Source: Mesorhizobium zhangyense
GTDB lineage: Bacteria > Pseudomonadota > Alphaproteobacteria > Rhizobiales > Rhizobiaceae
Assembly (NCBI RefSeq): GCF_011045115.1
Contig: NZ_JAAKZG010000006.1
Location: 124,001-188,000 of the forward strand
Reading direction: 5' to 3'
DNA: 64,000 nt
Made by a program: the position numbers and the translations under genes
Part shown: piece after piece, positions 46,279 through 55,393 of the stretch
Layout of the letters: each line of letters begins with the position of its first letter
Position numbering within the stretch: position 1 is the stretch's first letter
Notes under the pieces: generated by a model
The model's input: the letters and a program-made list of their open reading frames with translations, nothing else
Told to the model about the DNA's origin: nothing
Database searches by the model: none

Positions 46279-47208
46279 TTACTTTGCCGACTTTTTCAGC
46301 CGCGCATGCTCGACGGCGATCCTTGCCGCGAGAGCTGCGTTGTTGCGCACCAGCGCGATATTGGCCTTGAGGCTGCGGCCCTGCGAAAGCTCGTTGATGC
46401 GGGCGAGCAGGAAGGGTGTCAGTTCTTTACGCGAAATGCCCTTCTCGTCGGCTTCCTTGACGGCAGCAGAGATCGTGCCGTCGATGAAGGCGGGGTCGAG
46501 CGCATCGGCTTCCGGAATGGGGTTGGCGATGAGGATGCCGGTGCCGGACGCCATTTCCTCATGCAGGACCATCGCCTCGGCGATCTCGCCGGGCGTGTCG
46601 AGGCGGTGGTCGGCCTTCTCGCCACTGGAGCGGGTGAAGAAGGCGGGGAAATCGTCGGTGCCGTAGGCGATCACCGGCACGCGTTGGGTCTCGAGGAACT
46701 CCAGCGTCTTGGGAATATCGAGGATCGACTTGACGCCGGCGCAGACCACCGTGGTACCGGTGTGGCCGAGTTCGGTGAGATCGGCGGAAATGTCGAAGGT
46801 GGCTTCCGCGCCGCGATGCACGCCGCCGACGCCGCCAGTAGCGAAGATCGAGATGCCGGCAAGGTCAGCCAACCGCATCGTGGCCGAAACCGTCGTGCCG
46901 GCCGAACCCTTGCGCACCATGACGGCGGCGAGGTCGCGGCCAGATGCCTTCACGACGCCCTTGGCCTGCGCAAGGCTCTCCAGTTCGGCGTCGGTCAGGC
47001 CGACGCGGAGTTCGCCGTCGATGACGGCGATGGTCGCCGGCACCGCGCCACTGTCGCGCACGACCGCTTCAACGTCGCGGGCCGTTTCCAGATTGGCGGG
47101 ATAGGGCATGCCGTGGGTGATGATGGTCGATTCAAGTGCTACGACCGGCCTGCCCTCCTTGAGGGCGGCGGCGACTTCGTCGCTGAGATGGATGAGTTCT
47201 CTGGTCAT
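46279..47208 (-). CDS. psuG: Pseudouridine-5'-phosphate glycosidase
   Basis: Splits pseudouridine 5'-phosphate into uracil and ribose 5-phosphate. The 309-residue protein shows family stretches VALESTIITHGMPYPANLE near residue 24, FATGGVGGVHRGAE near residue 128, YGTDDFPAFFTRSSG near 190 and NPIPEADALD near 250. Length matches E. coli PsuG. It is 13 bp after psuK and clearly in an operon with it. Confidence 0.96.
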   Translation of the reverse strand: MTRELIHLSDEVAAALKEGRPVVALESTIITHGMPYPANLETARDVEAVVRDSGAVPATIAVIDGELRVGLTDAELESLAQAKGVVKASGRDLAAVMVRKGSAGTTVSATMRLADLAGISIFATGGVGGVHRGAEATFDISADLTELGHTGTTVVCAGVKSILDIPKTLEFLETQRVPVIAYGTDDFPAFFTRSSGEKADHRLDTPGEIAEAMVLHEEMASGTGILIANPIPEADALDPAFIDGTISAAVKEADEKGISRKELTPFLLARINELSQGRSLKANIALVRNNAALAARIAVEHARLKKSAK

Positions 47209-47221
47209 TCTGGTCTCCCTG

Positions 47222-48331
47222 TCAGGCGGGGATGCGATACATACCGGCGGAAAGGAAACGCGCCGACAGATCTGGATGAACGCTGGATTCGCTTTCGGTG
47301 GTCAGCGTGGCGAGCAGCGCGCCGGTGCGCGCCGCGTTTTGCGTCGGCTCACCCGAAAGCACACGATACATGGTGCCGGCAATCATGGCATCGCCCGCGC
47401 CGGTGATGTCGACCGGCCGCGCCGGCACCGAGCGCATGGTGACGACGCCCTCCTCGGTCGCGACGGCATAGCCGTGCGCGCCCATGGTGACGATGACCTC
47501 GCCGGCACCGGCGGCGCGCAGTGCTGCGGCGGCATCCTTGGGCTTCAGCCGTTTTTCCGGCTCGGTGATGCCGAGGATGGTGTTGGCTTCGTCGTGGTTG
47601 GTGAAGAGCAGATCGATGCCGCTCAAATCCTTGGGGAGCTTGGCTGATTTCGGAGACGAAACGGTGTCGACGGCCAGCTTGAAGCGAGCGCCCTGCTTGC
47701 GTGCGAGCAGGGATTCGATGGTTGCCGCCGGCAGGTTGCAGTCGATGAACACCCAGGTCGCGGCGGCCAGATGCGGCCAGAAGCGATCGAGATATGACGG
47801 CGAGAAGAGATCGAATATCTCCATGTCGGCGATGCCGAGGGCAAGGTCGTTCTTGGGATCGAGGATTGCGGCATATTCCGCGGTCGGTCGCTCCGTGGTG
47901 GTGATGACCTGGCTGACATCGGCGCCGAGATCGCGCAGATGACGAACCAGCGAGCGGCCCGTCTCATCGTCGCCGACGATTGAGACGAAGGAGATATCGA
48001 CGCCGAGGCGGACGAGGTTTTCAGCCACGTTGCGGGCGACGCCGCCGAAGCTGCGATAGCCGTCGACCGGGTTCGAGGTCTCGAAGATCAGTTCCTTCTT
48101 GGCGTGGTACTTGCGGTCGAGCACCGCGCCGCCAATGCAGATCATGCGCTTGGAGGCCGGCAGCACATAGCCGCGACCGAGGATGTAGCCCTTGTTGACG
48201 AGCTGCACGATGTGCGCGGCCACCGTCGAGCGGGCGAGGCCAAGTGCCGTGGCGATGTCCTGCTGACCGGCGAAAGGGTTCGCCGCGATGAGCTCGAGAA
48301 CCGCTTGCTCCTGTGCTCCAAGGTCGTCCAT
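47222..48331 (-). CDS. psuK: Pseudouridine kinase with N-terminal helix-turn-helix
   Basis: A 369-residue PfkB/ribokinase-family kinase phosphorylating pseudouridine at the 5' position. The ATG at 48331 gives an N-terminal winged-helix domain (about residues 6-58, GQQDIATALGLARSTVAAHI) absent from E. coli PsuK, then the kinase domain: GGAVLDRKYHA, FGGVARNVAENL near 100, and the anion-hole motif DITGAGDAMIAGTM near 310. HTH-PfkB fusions are known in other bacteria and could let the enzyme control its own operon. The longer frame begins at a TTG. Heads psuK-psuG. Confidence 0.92.
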   Translation of the reverse strand: MDDLGAQEQAVLELIAANPFAGQQDIATALGLARSTVAAHIVQLVNKGYILGRGYVLPASKRMICIGGAVLDRKYHAKKELIFETSNPVDGYRSFGGVARNVAENLVRLGVDISFVSIVGDDETGRSLVRHLRDLGADVSQVITTTERPTAEYAAILDPKNDLALGIADMEIFDLFSPSYLDRFWPHLAAATWVFIDCNLPAATIESLLARKQGARFKLAVDTVSSPKSAKLPKDLSGIDLLFTNHDEANTILGITEPEKRLKPKDAAAALRAAGAGEVIVTMGAHGYAVATEEGVVTMRSVPARPVDITGAGDAMIAGTMYRVLSGEPTQNAARTGALLATLTTESESSVHPDLSARFLSAGMYRIPA

Positions 48332-48614
48332 CGCACCACCCGCAGGGTTGAAATCGCCGTTGAATAATTTCGATATGGACAACAACAGATGATCTTGTCA
48401 ACATGTGTTTGTGCATATAACGTTTGGTCAACCGGCGTTTCCGCTTCCTGTTCGAAAGCGGAGAACAAGGCACAGAGGAAGGCATCGTGACGCATCTGCA
48501 AGGTCATCCGCCCTGTCCGTTTTCGCTGCTTCAGAATACTGAGGCGGCCATGCAACGCCTTCGCTTTCTCGCCCTCTCCCATTTCATACCATCAGCAGGA
48601 AGGTGACAGCGATC

Positions 48615-49580
48615 ATGCAGTCCGCGCCGCAGACCCAGACAGTGGATCAGGAAATTCCCGTAATCGATATCGGGCCTTTCATCCGAAACGAGGCGGGTGC
48701 TGCGGCAGTGGTTGCTGCAATCGAAACGGCCGCCCGCGACACCGGCTTCTTCCTCGTCACCGGCCACGGCGTTTCGCCGGAAAAGACGATGAAGCTCTAC
48801 AATCTGGCGCGCGCCTATTTCGACCTGTCGGAAAACTACAAGCGCAGCCATGGACGCGGCACCGGCGTGCTCGGCGGCGTTGCCTTTTCGCCGATGGCAG
48901 ATGAGGCGCTGGCCGCCACCAAGGGCATCAAGACGCCCGGCGACTACAAGGAAAGCCTGAATTTTGGCCTGCGCCTGCCCGGCGATGTCTGGCCCGGTCA
49001 GCCCGAAGGCATCGAAGCGGCCTTCCATGACTATTTCGCCGAGATGGAAACGCTGGCGCGGCACCTGCGCCGCATCTTCTGCCAGGCGATCGGGCTTGAT
49101 GCCAACTATTTCGAGCCGGCCTTCGAAAACCATCTCTCGGCACTGCGCGTCATCAACTATCCCGAGCAGGAGGAAGACCCCCTGCCCGGCCAGCTGCGCG
49201 CCGGCGTGCACACCGACTACGGTTTCATGACCATCCTGCGCTCGGAAGCATCGTCGGGTGGCCTGCAGGTGCAGAGCCGCGACGGCCGCTGGCTCGACGC
49301 GCCGTCGATCGATGGCGCCTACGTCATCAACATCGCCGACGCCTTCATGCGCTGGAGCAATGACGAGTGGGTGTCGACGCCGCACCGCGTCGCCAATCCG
49401 CCGCGCGAGAAGAAAGTCTCGTCGCGCCGCCAGTCGATCCCGTTCTTCGTCAATCCGAGCAAGGACACGCTGATCAAGTGCCTGGAGCCGTTCTGCGCTG
49501 ACGGCAAGCAGGCCAAATACGAGCCGATCAGCTACGGAGACTATATCGACCTGAAGACGAAGCAGGCCTTCGGCCGCTGA
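48615..49580 (+). CDS. Isopenicillin-N-synthase-like 2-oxoglutarate/Fe(II)-dependent oxygenase
   Basis: A 321-residue non-haem iron oxygenase. The N-terminal DIOX_N part starts with IPVIDIGPF and GFFLVTGHG; the catalytic jelly roll has the HxD pair in GVHTDYGFMTIL (about residues 198-200), the distal His in STPHRVANPP (about 256) and the RxS 2-oxoglutarate site in RQSIPFFV. The ATG at 48615 with AGGAAGG upstream is preferred to a GTG at 48603. It is 90 bp before a polyamine-type ABC transporter operon in the same direction, so it may modify the imported compound. Substrate unknown. Confidence 0.88.
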   Translation: MQSAPQTQTVDQEIPVIDIGPFIRNEAGAAAVVAAIETAARDTGFFLVTGHGVSPEKTMKLYNLARAYFDLSENYKRSHGRGTGVLGGVAFSPMADEALAATKGIKTPGDYKESLNFGLRLPGDVWPGQPEGIEAAFHDYFAEMETLARHLRRIFCQAIGLDANYFEPAFENHLSALRVINYPEQEEDPLPGQLRAGVHTDYGFMTILRSEASSGGLQVQSRDGRWLDAPSIDGAYVINIADAFMRWSNDEWVSTPHRVANPPREKKVSSRRQSIPFFVNPSKDTLIKCLEPFCADGKQAKYEPISYGDYIDLKTKQAFGR

Positions 49581-49670
49581 CGAAATACCGGGCGAGGGCA
49601 AGGCGGGGCACAAACGCAACCTTCTCCATCGGACTGCCAAGACGCACATGAACAACAAGGGGAACTGGAC

Positions 49671-50708
49671 ATGACAAAACTGACGAGACGACAGACATTG
49701 GCCGGAATGGGCGCGATTGGCGCTGCCGGCGTACTTGGAATGCCGGCGATCGCGCAGGCACGCACGCTGATCGTGCCGACGCTGGGCGGCGTGTGGGAAC
49801 AGTTCTGGCGCTCCACCGTCGCGCCCGATTTCGAGAAGGCGTCCGGCGCCAAAGTGACGCTGGATGTCGGCAACGGCCGCGTATTCGGCGCCAACCTTCG
49901 TGCCGCCGGCGCCGACAAGCCGCCCTACTCGGTCATCATGACCAACGAGGTCTTCGCTTCGGGCCTGCGCAAGGAAGGCTTCTTCGAGAAGCTCGATATT
50001 GCCAAGATGCCCAACTACAACGACCTCTACCCGCTGGCGCAGGTCGCCGGCGGCTTTGGCGCCACCGGCGCGATTTCGCCGATCGGCATCGGCTACCGCA
50101 CCGATATGATCAAAACGCCGCCAAAGGCCTGGAAAGACCTTTGGACCAACGAGGAATTCAAGGGCCGCATCGGCCTCTACAATTTCGCCAACAGCGCCGG
50201 CAAGATGGAGCTGCTGCTTGCCTCCAAGCTGTTCGGCAAGGACCAGTATGATGTCGACGCCGGCTTCGATGCGCTGGCCAAGCTCGGCCAGGTGGTGCAG
50301 GTCGACTTCAACCTCTCGACGGCGCTTTCAGCCGGCGAGATCGTGGTAGCGCCCTTCGATTTCGGCGAGATTGCGCGCCTGCGCAAGCAGGGACTGCCGG
50401 TCGACTGCATCGTGCCGGAAGAAGGCATGATCATGTTCGACCAGACCATCAGCATCCTGAAGAACGGCCCGGAAAAGGAGCTCGCCTATGAATATGCGAA
50501 CTACCTTCTGTCGCCGGAAGTCCAGACGCTGATGGCCAAGGAATTCTTTGTGTCACCGACCAATTCGAAGGTTGTCATTCCGGACGACCTGAAGGCCGAT
50601 GTTCCGGTATCGGGCGAGGCCATGTCCAAGATCCTGACATGGGACTGGGATTTTGTGAACGAAAAGCAGGGCGATCTCGCCGAACGCTGGGCAAAGACCA
50701 TCCAGTAG
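49671..50708 (+). CDS. ABC transporter substrate-binding protein, PotD-like, Tat signal
   Basis: A 345-residue extracellular binding protein of the spermidine/putrescine class. The N-terminus TRRQTLAGMGAIGAAGVLG with cleavage near IAQA is a twin-arginine signal. TLGGVWEQFWRSTVAPDFEK is the opening strand-helix of the fold, followed by GIGYRTDMI and LSPEVQTLMAKEFF. A strong stem-loop follows the stop, typical of binding-protein genes at the front of transporter operons. Ligand is unknown; polyamine, polyol or opine-like compounds are all possible. Confidence 0.9.
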   Translation: MTKLTRRQTLAGMGAIGAAGVLGMPAIAQARTLIVPTLGGVWEQFWRSTVAPDFEKASGAKVTLDVGNGRVFGANLRAAGADKPPYSVIMTNEVFASGLRKEGFFEKLDIAKMPNYNDLYPLAQVAGGFGATGAISPIGIGYRTDMIKTPPKAWKDLWTNEEFKGRIGLYNFANSAGKMELLLASKLFGKDQYDVDAGFDALAKLGQVVQVDFNLSTALSAGEIVVAPFDFGEIARLRKQGLPVDCIVPEEGMIMFDQTISILKNGPEKELAYEYANYLLSPEVQTLMAKEFFVSPTNSKVVIPDDLKADVPVSGEAMSKILTWDWDFVNEKQGDLAERWAKTIQ

Positions 50709-50722
50709 GTAGTCCGGAGCAT

Positions 50723-50760
50723 AGCCGGCGCATTCCGTCTGGCGACGGGATGCGCCGGCT
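50723..50760 (+). promoter_or_regulatory. Intercistronic stem-loop after the binding-protein gene
   Basis: A 17-bp stem (50723-50739 and 50744-50760) with one G-U pair and a TGGC loop sits 15 bp after the stop. No T-tract follows and the next gene begins at 50824 in the same direction, so a role in stabilising the upstream message, to give more binding protein than membrane components, is more likely than full termination. Confidence 0.65.
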
Positions 50761-50823
50761 GCCTTATTCGCCGGGCGCAGCCAAGCCGCGCGCCGGCAGC
50801 ATAGCGATGTGGAGAATTGATCA

Positions 50824-51882
50824 ATGACAGAGGTTAGCATCGAGAAGCTGACCAAGACCTTCGGCAGCGCGCGCGCCGTCGACGGCATTTCCGTCCGCAT
50901 TGCAAACGGTGAATTCATCTCGCTGCTCGGCCCTTCCGGCTGCGGCAAGACGACGACGCTGAAGATGATTGCCGGCTTCGAGGACGTCAGCGGCGGCGCG
51001 ATCCGCTTCGACGGGCAGGACGTGGTCAACGTGCCGGCCGAAAAGCGCGACATCGGCATGGTGTTCCAGAACTATGCGCTGTTTCCGCATATGACGGTGG
51101 AGCAGAACCTCGCGTTCGGGCTGGAGATGCGCAAGGTCGCCAAGCCCGAGATGCGCAGCCGCATTTCCCGCGTGCTGGAGATGGTGCAGCTTACCGGCTA
51201 TGCCGAGCGCTACCCGCGCCAGCTTTCCGGCGGCCAGCAACAGCGCGTGGCGCTGGGCCGGGCGCTGGTGATCGAGCCAAAAATCCTGCTGCTCGACGAG
51301 CCGCTCGCCAATCTCGACGCCAAGCTGCGCGAAGAAATGCGCGTCTTCATCCGCGACCTGCAGCGCCGCGTCGGCATCACCACGGTTTATGTCACGCATG
51401 ACCAGGCCGAGGCCATGACCATGTCCGATCGCGTCGTCGTCATGTTCGGCGGCCGCATCGCCCAGATCGGCGTGCCCGCCGATATCTATGAGCGGCCTGA
51501 GAATCTGGATGTCGCGCAGTTCGTCGGCCAGGTGAACCTGGTCAAGGGCACCGTGCGCGAAGGCGGCAGCGACGGCCGTTGCGCCGTGGAAACGACTTTC
51601 GGCGTCATTGAAGTCCATAGTGCCCGGATGCATGCGCCGGGAACCGCGGTAACGCTCACCTTGCGTCCGGAAGCCATCGAGCTTGGCGCCCCCGGCAAGG
51701 GTGCGAAGGGCACGGTGCTTTCCAGCTACTATTCCGGCAGCCTGATCGACTACCGCATCGAGCTCGAGGGCGGCGATATCATCCACACGCAGGCATTTCC
51801 CCACAACCGCTTCGCCGACAAGGAACGGGTCGGCGTATACGCACCCGCCGACCGCTTCTGGCTGCTGGGAGCCGCCGCATGA
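50824..51882 (+). CDS. ABC transporter ATP-binding protein, PotA-like
   Basis: A 352-residue ATPase: LGPSGCGKTTTLKMIAG (Walker A near residue 38), LSGGQQQRVALGRAL (signature), ILLLDEPLANLDAKLREE (Walker B) and a C-terminal TOBE-type regulatory region from about residue 240. It powers import with the two permeases downstream. Its stop overlaps the next start by ATGA. Family is clear; substrate is set by the binding protein and not readable. Confidence 0.93.
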   Translation: MTEVSIEKLTKTFGSARAVDGISVRIANGEFISLLGPSGCGKTTTLKMIAGFEDVSGGAIRFDGQDVVNVPAEKRDIGMVFQNYALFPHMTVEQNLAFGLEMRKVAKPEMRSRISRVLEMVQLTGYAERYPRQLSGGQQQRVALGRALVIEPKILLLDEPLANLDAKLREEMRVFIRDLQRRVGITTVYVTHDQAEAMTMSDRVVVMFGGRIAQIGVPADIYERPENLDVAQFVGQVNLVKGTVREGGSDGRCAVETTFGVIEVHSARMHAPGTAVTLTLRPEAIELGAPGKGAKGTVLSSYYSGSLIDYRIELEGGDIIHTQAFPHNRFADKERVGVYAPADRFWLLGAAA

Positions 51883-52739
51883 CACCGGGTAGAACAAAGG
51901 GCATGGGCCCTTATCTGCTGATATTGCCGGCGGTTCTGCTGCTCGGCATCTTTCTTGTGCTGCCCTATCTCAACATCGTCTTGATGAGCTTTCGCGTGCC
52001 TGGCCAGGGCACGCCCTATGGCGTCGGCTTCACCGCCGGCAATTACGTAAAATTCTTCACCGACAGTTTTTATATCCTGCAGGTGGTCAACACACTGTGG
52101 ATCGGCCTGCTGACGACCGCCATCTGCCTCGTCGTCGGCTTTCCCGTCGCCTGGCAGCTCGCCAGGGCCGACATGAAGTTTCGCGGGCTGGCCTATGGGC
52201 TGGTGCTGTCGCCGCTGCTGGTCGGTATCGTCATTCGCAGCTACGGCTGGACGATCCTGCTCGGCAACAATGGCCTGATCAACCGCACGCTGTTGAATAT
52301 CGGCCTGATCGAGCGGCCGCTGCCGCTGATGTACAATGCACTCGGCATCGTCATTGCGCTGGTGCATGTCTTCCTGCCCTTCATGATCCTGCCGATCATG
52401 GCGGCGATCCAGGGCGTCGATCCTTCGCTGCATGCGGCGGCCCGCTCGCTCGGCGCCTCGAAGACCACGGCTTTCCGGCGCATCATCCTGCCGCTGTCGC
52501 TGCCGGGCATCCAGGCCGGCTGCATCCTCGTCTTCGTGCTGTCGCTCAGCGCCTATGTGACGCCGTCGCTGATCGGCGGCCTGCGCGTGAAAACCATGGC
52601 GGTGACGGTGGTCGATGCGCTGATCGACACGTTCCAGTGGCCGTTCGGCTCGGCACTGGCGCTCTGCCTGTCGGTGACGGGCGCGATCGCGGTGGTCATC
52701 TTCGCCCGCCTGACGCGCATGAAATGGAAGGCATCCTGA
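51879..52739 (+). CDS. ABC transporter permease, PotB-like
   Basis: A 286-residue inner-membrane permease with six hydrophobic segments and the EAA loop HAAARSLGASKTTAFRRIILP near residue 187. It starts with the ATG overlapping the ATPase stop and ends 1 bp before the partner permease. First of the two channel subunits of the PotABCD-like importer. Confidence 0.92.
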   Translation: MTPGRTKGMGPYLLILPAVLLLGIFLVLPYLNIVLMSFRVPGQGTPYGVGFTAGNYVKFFTDSFYILQVVNTLWIGLLTTAICLVVGFPVAWQLARADMKFRGLAYGLVLSPLLVGIVIRSYGWTILLGNNGLINRTLLNIGLIERPLPLMYNALGIVIALVHVFLPFMILPIMAAIQGVDPSLHAAARSLGASKTTAFRRIILPLSLPGIQAGCILVFVLSLSAYVTPSLIGGLRVKTMAVTVVDALIDTFQWPFGSALALCLSVTGAIAVVIFARLTRMKWKAS

Positions 52740-52740
52740 G

Positions 52741-53523
52741 ATGTCGAGAAAAGTTCTCACGGTCTATTGCCTTCTCGTCTACGCCTTCCTGCTGGCCCCG
52801 ATCCTCGTGGTCGTCGGGGCGTCGTTCAATGCGGGCTCGTTCCTGACCTTCCCGCCGCAGGGCCTGTCGCTGCGCTGGTACGTGACCTTCTTCAACAATG
52901 AAGTGTTCATGCGGGCGATAAGAACATCGCTGTGGGTGGCGGCGGTCTCGACGGTCATTTCGACACTGATCGGCACGGCTGCGGCGCTCTATTATGTGCA
53001 GCATGCGGGCCGCGGCAAGGAAGCGATCCGCATCGCCATGCTCTCGCCGCTGCTTTTGCCGGAAGTGCTGACGGCCATCTCGCTGCTGTTCTTCGTCTAT
53101 TCGGTCGGCATCGGCACGCAGACCATGTTCGCCATGATCGTCGGCCATGTGCTGATCACGCTGCCCTTCGTCTTCATCAACGTCTCGGCCTCGCTGGAAA
53201 CCTTCGATCCGGCCTGGGATATGGCGGCACGCAGCCTGGGTGCCGGGCGCTTCACGCGCTTTCGCCGCATCATGCTGCCGCTGATCAAGCCCGGCGTCAT
53301 CGGCGGCGCGCTGTTTGCCTTCATCATCTCCTTCGACATCTTCACCATCTCCTTCATGCTGAAGGGCATCGGAACGTCGACGCTGCCGATCCAGCTCTTC
53401 GACTATCTGCGCACCAACTTCACGCCGGAGGCGGCAGCCGTCTCGACCGTGTCGATCGTGCTGACGCTGGTGGTGGTGATCGTCTCGGAAAAGGTGCTCG
53501 GCCTGCGCATTCACCGCTTCTGA
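52741..53523 (+). CDS. ABC transporter permease, PotC-like
   Basis: A 260-residue permease with six hydrophobic segments and the EAA loop WDMAARSLGAGRFTRFRRI near residue 160. It is the second channel subunit and the last gene of the transporter operon that begins with the oxygenase or the binding protein. Standard length, no oddities. Confidence 0.92.
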   Translation: MSRKVLTVYCLLVYAFLLAPILVVVGASFNAGSFLTFPPQGLSLRWYVTFFNNEVFMRAIRTSLWVAAVSTVISTLIGTAAALYYVQHAGRGKEAIRIAMLSPLLLPEVLTAISLLFFVYSVGIGTQTMFAMIVGHVLITLPFVFINVSASLETFDPAWDMAARSLGAGRFTRFRRIMLPLIKPGVIGGALFAFIISFDIFTISFMLKGIGTSTLPIQLFDYLRTNFTPEAAAVSTVSIVLTLVVVIVSEKVLGLRIHRF

Positions 53524-53747
53524 GGGGCTTTTCGCCGGCAAAACAGTATCGCCGCAGAGCAATGCAGCGAGCCCCCCGCCAAACCATCTAGCTCGTCCGG
53601 TGCAAAAAGCGCCTGCGGACAGTCAGTTCGTAGGAGGCCCATGCTACCGCCAACGGGCGAGCGCATAACCACCTTTTCCCATCTGCCAATAAGCACCGTC
53701 CATGAATGATGGTGGGTTCTGGCCAATAACAGGCAACAGGTCAGCAA

Positions 53748-53796
53748 GAGGCTCGGCGACACTTTTTGAATCCACTCGTGAAGCTCGCCGAGCCTC
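53748..53796 (+). other. Stem-loop upstream of a small ORF
   Basis: A perfect 12-bp inverted repeat, GAGGCTCGGCGA (53748-53759) and TCGCCGAGCCTC (53785-53796), with a 25-nt loop, ending 14 bp before the ATG at 53811 and about 225 bp after the permease stop. It could terminate the transporter operon or form part of the small ORF's leader. The rest of the 53524-53810 gap shows nothing recognisable. Confidence 0.5.
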
Positions 53797-53810
53797 ATGA
53801 ACCGTGAAAG

Positions 53811-54041
53811 ATGGGCGAAAGAATGGACATCGTTGACGAAATGCTGGGCATGGCGCGGGACCCCGCCACCTTCACCAAGGACGACCTGGCGGAAATGGTG
53901 ATGCTTGCCGCCACCGAGATCATCAAGTTGCGGCAGTTTCCGCCAATATGGGTGAAACAGGCGCAATTGAACGGCGCGCGTCGGGTAAAAAGAGCCGCCA
54001 GCCGTAAAGATATGGCCGGCGACGGACAACGGCTGCGCTAA
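53811..54041 (+). CDS. Small hypothetical protein
   Basis: A 76-residue ORF. The front part (MDIVDEMLGMARDPATFT from residue 5, then KDDLAEMVMLAATEIIKLRQ) is acidic, helical and protein-like, while the tail is basic and low in complexity. No family recognised. An internal ATG at 53823 is an alternative start. No signal peptide or membrane segment. It stands alone between the transporter operon and the large membrane protein gene. Moderate confidence that it is real. Confidence 0.5.
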   Translation: MGERMDIVDEMLGMARDPATFTKDDLAEMVMLAATEIIKLRQFPPIWVKQAQLNGARRVKRAASRKDMAGDGQRLR

Positions 54042-54115
54042 AAATCGCCATCGGCACTTCAATCCTGACGGGAACCCCCTTAAAAAAGCATGCGGGGGCG
54101 TCGTGAGAGATTCGC

Positions 54116-55393
54116 ATGCTTGCTGACGTCGCAGCGCCGTTTGCGCTGACCTTCCGCCTGTTGTGGCGTTTCTGGCCGCAGCTTGTCGCACTCGTGCTCA
54201 TAGGCATTATCGCCGGCGACCTGCTTATGCTGCTCGCCGCCAAGGCCGCCTTTCTCAACCACATGCTGGGACTGGCGCTGCTGACTTTCGTGGCGCTCAC
54301 CCAACTGATCGTCACCGTCGCGATGTTCCAGGTGCTGCGGCCAGGACTGCCGGAAATCAGTTCGGCGCAAACCGAGGCCGAAAGCGAAGCGGCCGGGCCG
54401 TCGAAAGACCGCGGCAAGGCGCGATTCGCCTCGATGATCACCATCGCGCTCCTGCCCTTCTTCGCCTACTACGCCACCTGGGGTTTTCTCGGCGATACGG
54501 TGCGGCAATATTCACGCATGGCGCTCGACATGGCGCCCTTCGGCGAGCGCGCCAACGTTCTCGACGTTCTGGATTCGCGCTGGCTGCTGGTATCGGTGGC
54601 GATCTCATGGGCGGTGCGAAAGCTGGCGCAGACCATGCAGAAAAGGTCGGCCTACTCTTTCTGGCAGATCGTCGTCGTGATCTGCGAGACCAACTGGATT
54701 TTCGTCGGTCTCTATGTGCTCAGCCGCTGGAAGGACGACTGGCTGGCCTGGATCATGAGCCGCAATTTCTGGAGCTATTTCCAGGCGATGAACGACGCGG
54801 TCGTCTCCTCGGCACACGCCGCCTCGATGGTGCCGGTGGAAGTGTCGTCGATCGGACTGGCGACGACGCTCAACAATCTGTTCTGGTACATGATGCTGCC
54901 GGTCATCTGGCTGGTCATGACCGCGCTGGTCTATGGCTACGACGTGCGCGACGACAAGGAACTGATGCGCATCCATCGCCGCGTCGAGCGCTTCGGCGAG
55001 CGCTACAAGGCGGTGCCGGCTTTCCTGCGCGATTTCGTCGAACATTTCATCAGCGGCTACCGCTCCCGCTATCTGCCGATCGCCAATGGCGTGCGGATTA
55101 CGCTGAGCTCGGGCGTTATCCTGATCGTCATCCTGATCGTCGGCTATCGCTTCATCGACTGGGCCGCTGCCTGGCTCTGGCTCGGCTCGGCGCGGCTGAT
55201 CGGCCCGCACGACCTCGACCTGTGGCAGATACTGGCCAAGGGCTTGACGCTGCTCTTCGGCAGTCCCTTTCAGGATTCATCTACCGGCATCCTGATCGAG
55301 CCGCTACGCATCTGCTTTCTCGCCGCGATCCTCGAGACAGCCTTCTCGCTGCCGAAGCGCGCGCAGGCAGCGGTGCCGCAGCCGGCGGAATGA
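54116..55393 (+). CDS. Uncharacterised multi-pass membrane protein
   Basis: A 425-residue protein with about eight hydrophobic segments, including FWPQLVALVLIGIIAGDLLM near residue 19, MLGLALLTFVALTQLIVTVA near 50, MITIALLPFFAYYATWGFLG near 107, and SSGVILIVILIVGY near 330. A charged cytoplasmic-looking stretch (about 285-320, RRVERFGERYKAV) separates the last segments. I recognise no family. It ends base-to-base with the convergent three-gene operon of single-span proteins (stop codons at 55391-55393 and 55394-55396, forming TGATCA), so a joint membrane complex is possible. Confidence 0.8.
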   Translation: MLADVAAPFALTFRLLWRFWPQLVALVLIGIIAGDLLMLLAAKAAFLNHMLGLALLTFVALTQLIVTVAMFQVLRPGLPEISSAQTEAESEAAGPSKDRGKARFASMITIALLPFFAYYATWGFLGDTVRQYSRMALDMAPFGERANVLDVLDSRWLLVSVAISWAVRKLAQTMQKRSAYSFWQIVVVICETNWIFVGLYVLSRWKDDWLAWIMSRNFWSYFQAMNDAVVSSAHAASMVPVEVSSIGLATTLNNLFWYMMLPVIWLVMTALVYGYDVRDDKELMRIHRRVERFGERYKAVPAFLRDFVEHFISGYRSRYLPIANGVRITLSSGVILIVILIVGYRFIDWAAAWLWLGSARLIGPHDLDLWQILAKGLTLLFGSPFQDSSTGILIEPLRICFLAAILETAFSLPKRAQAAVPQPAE

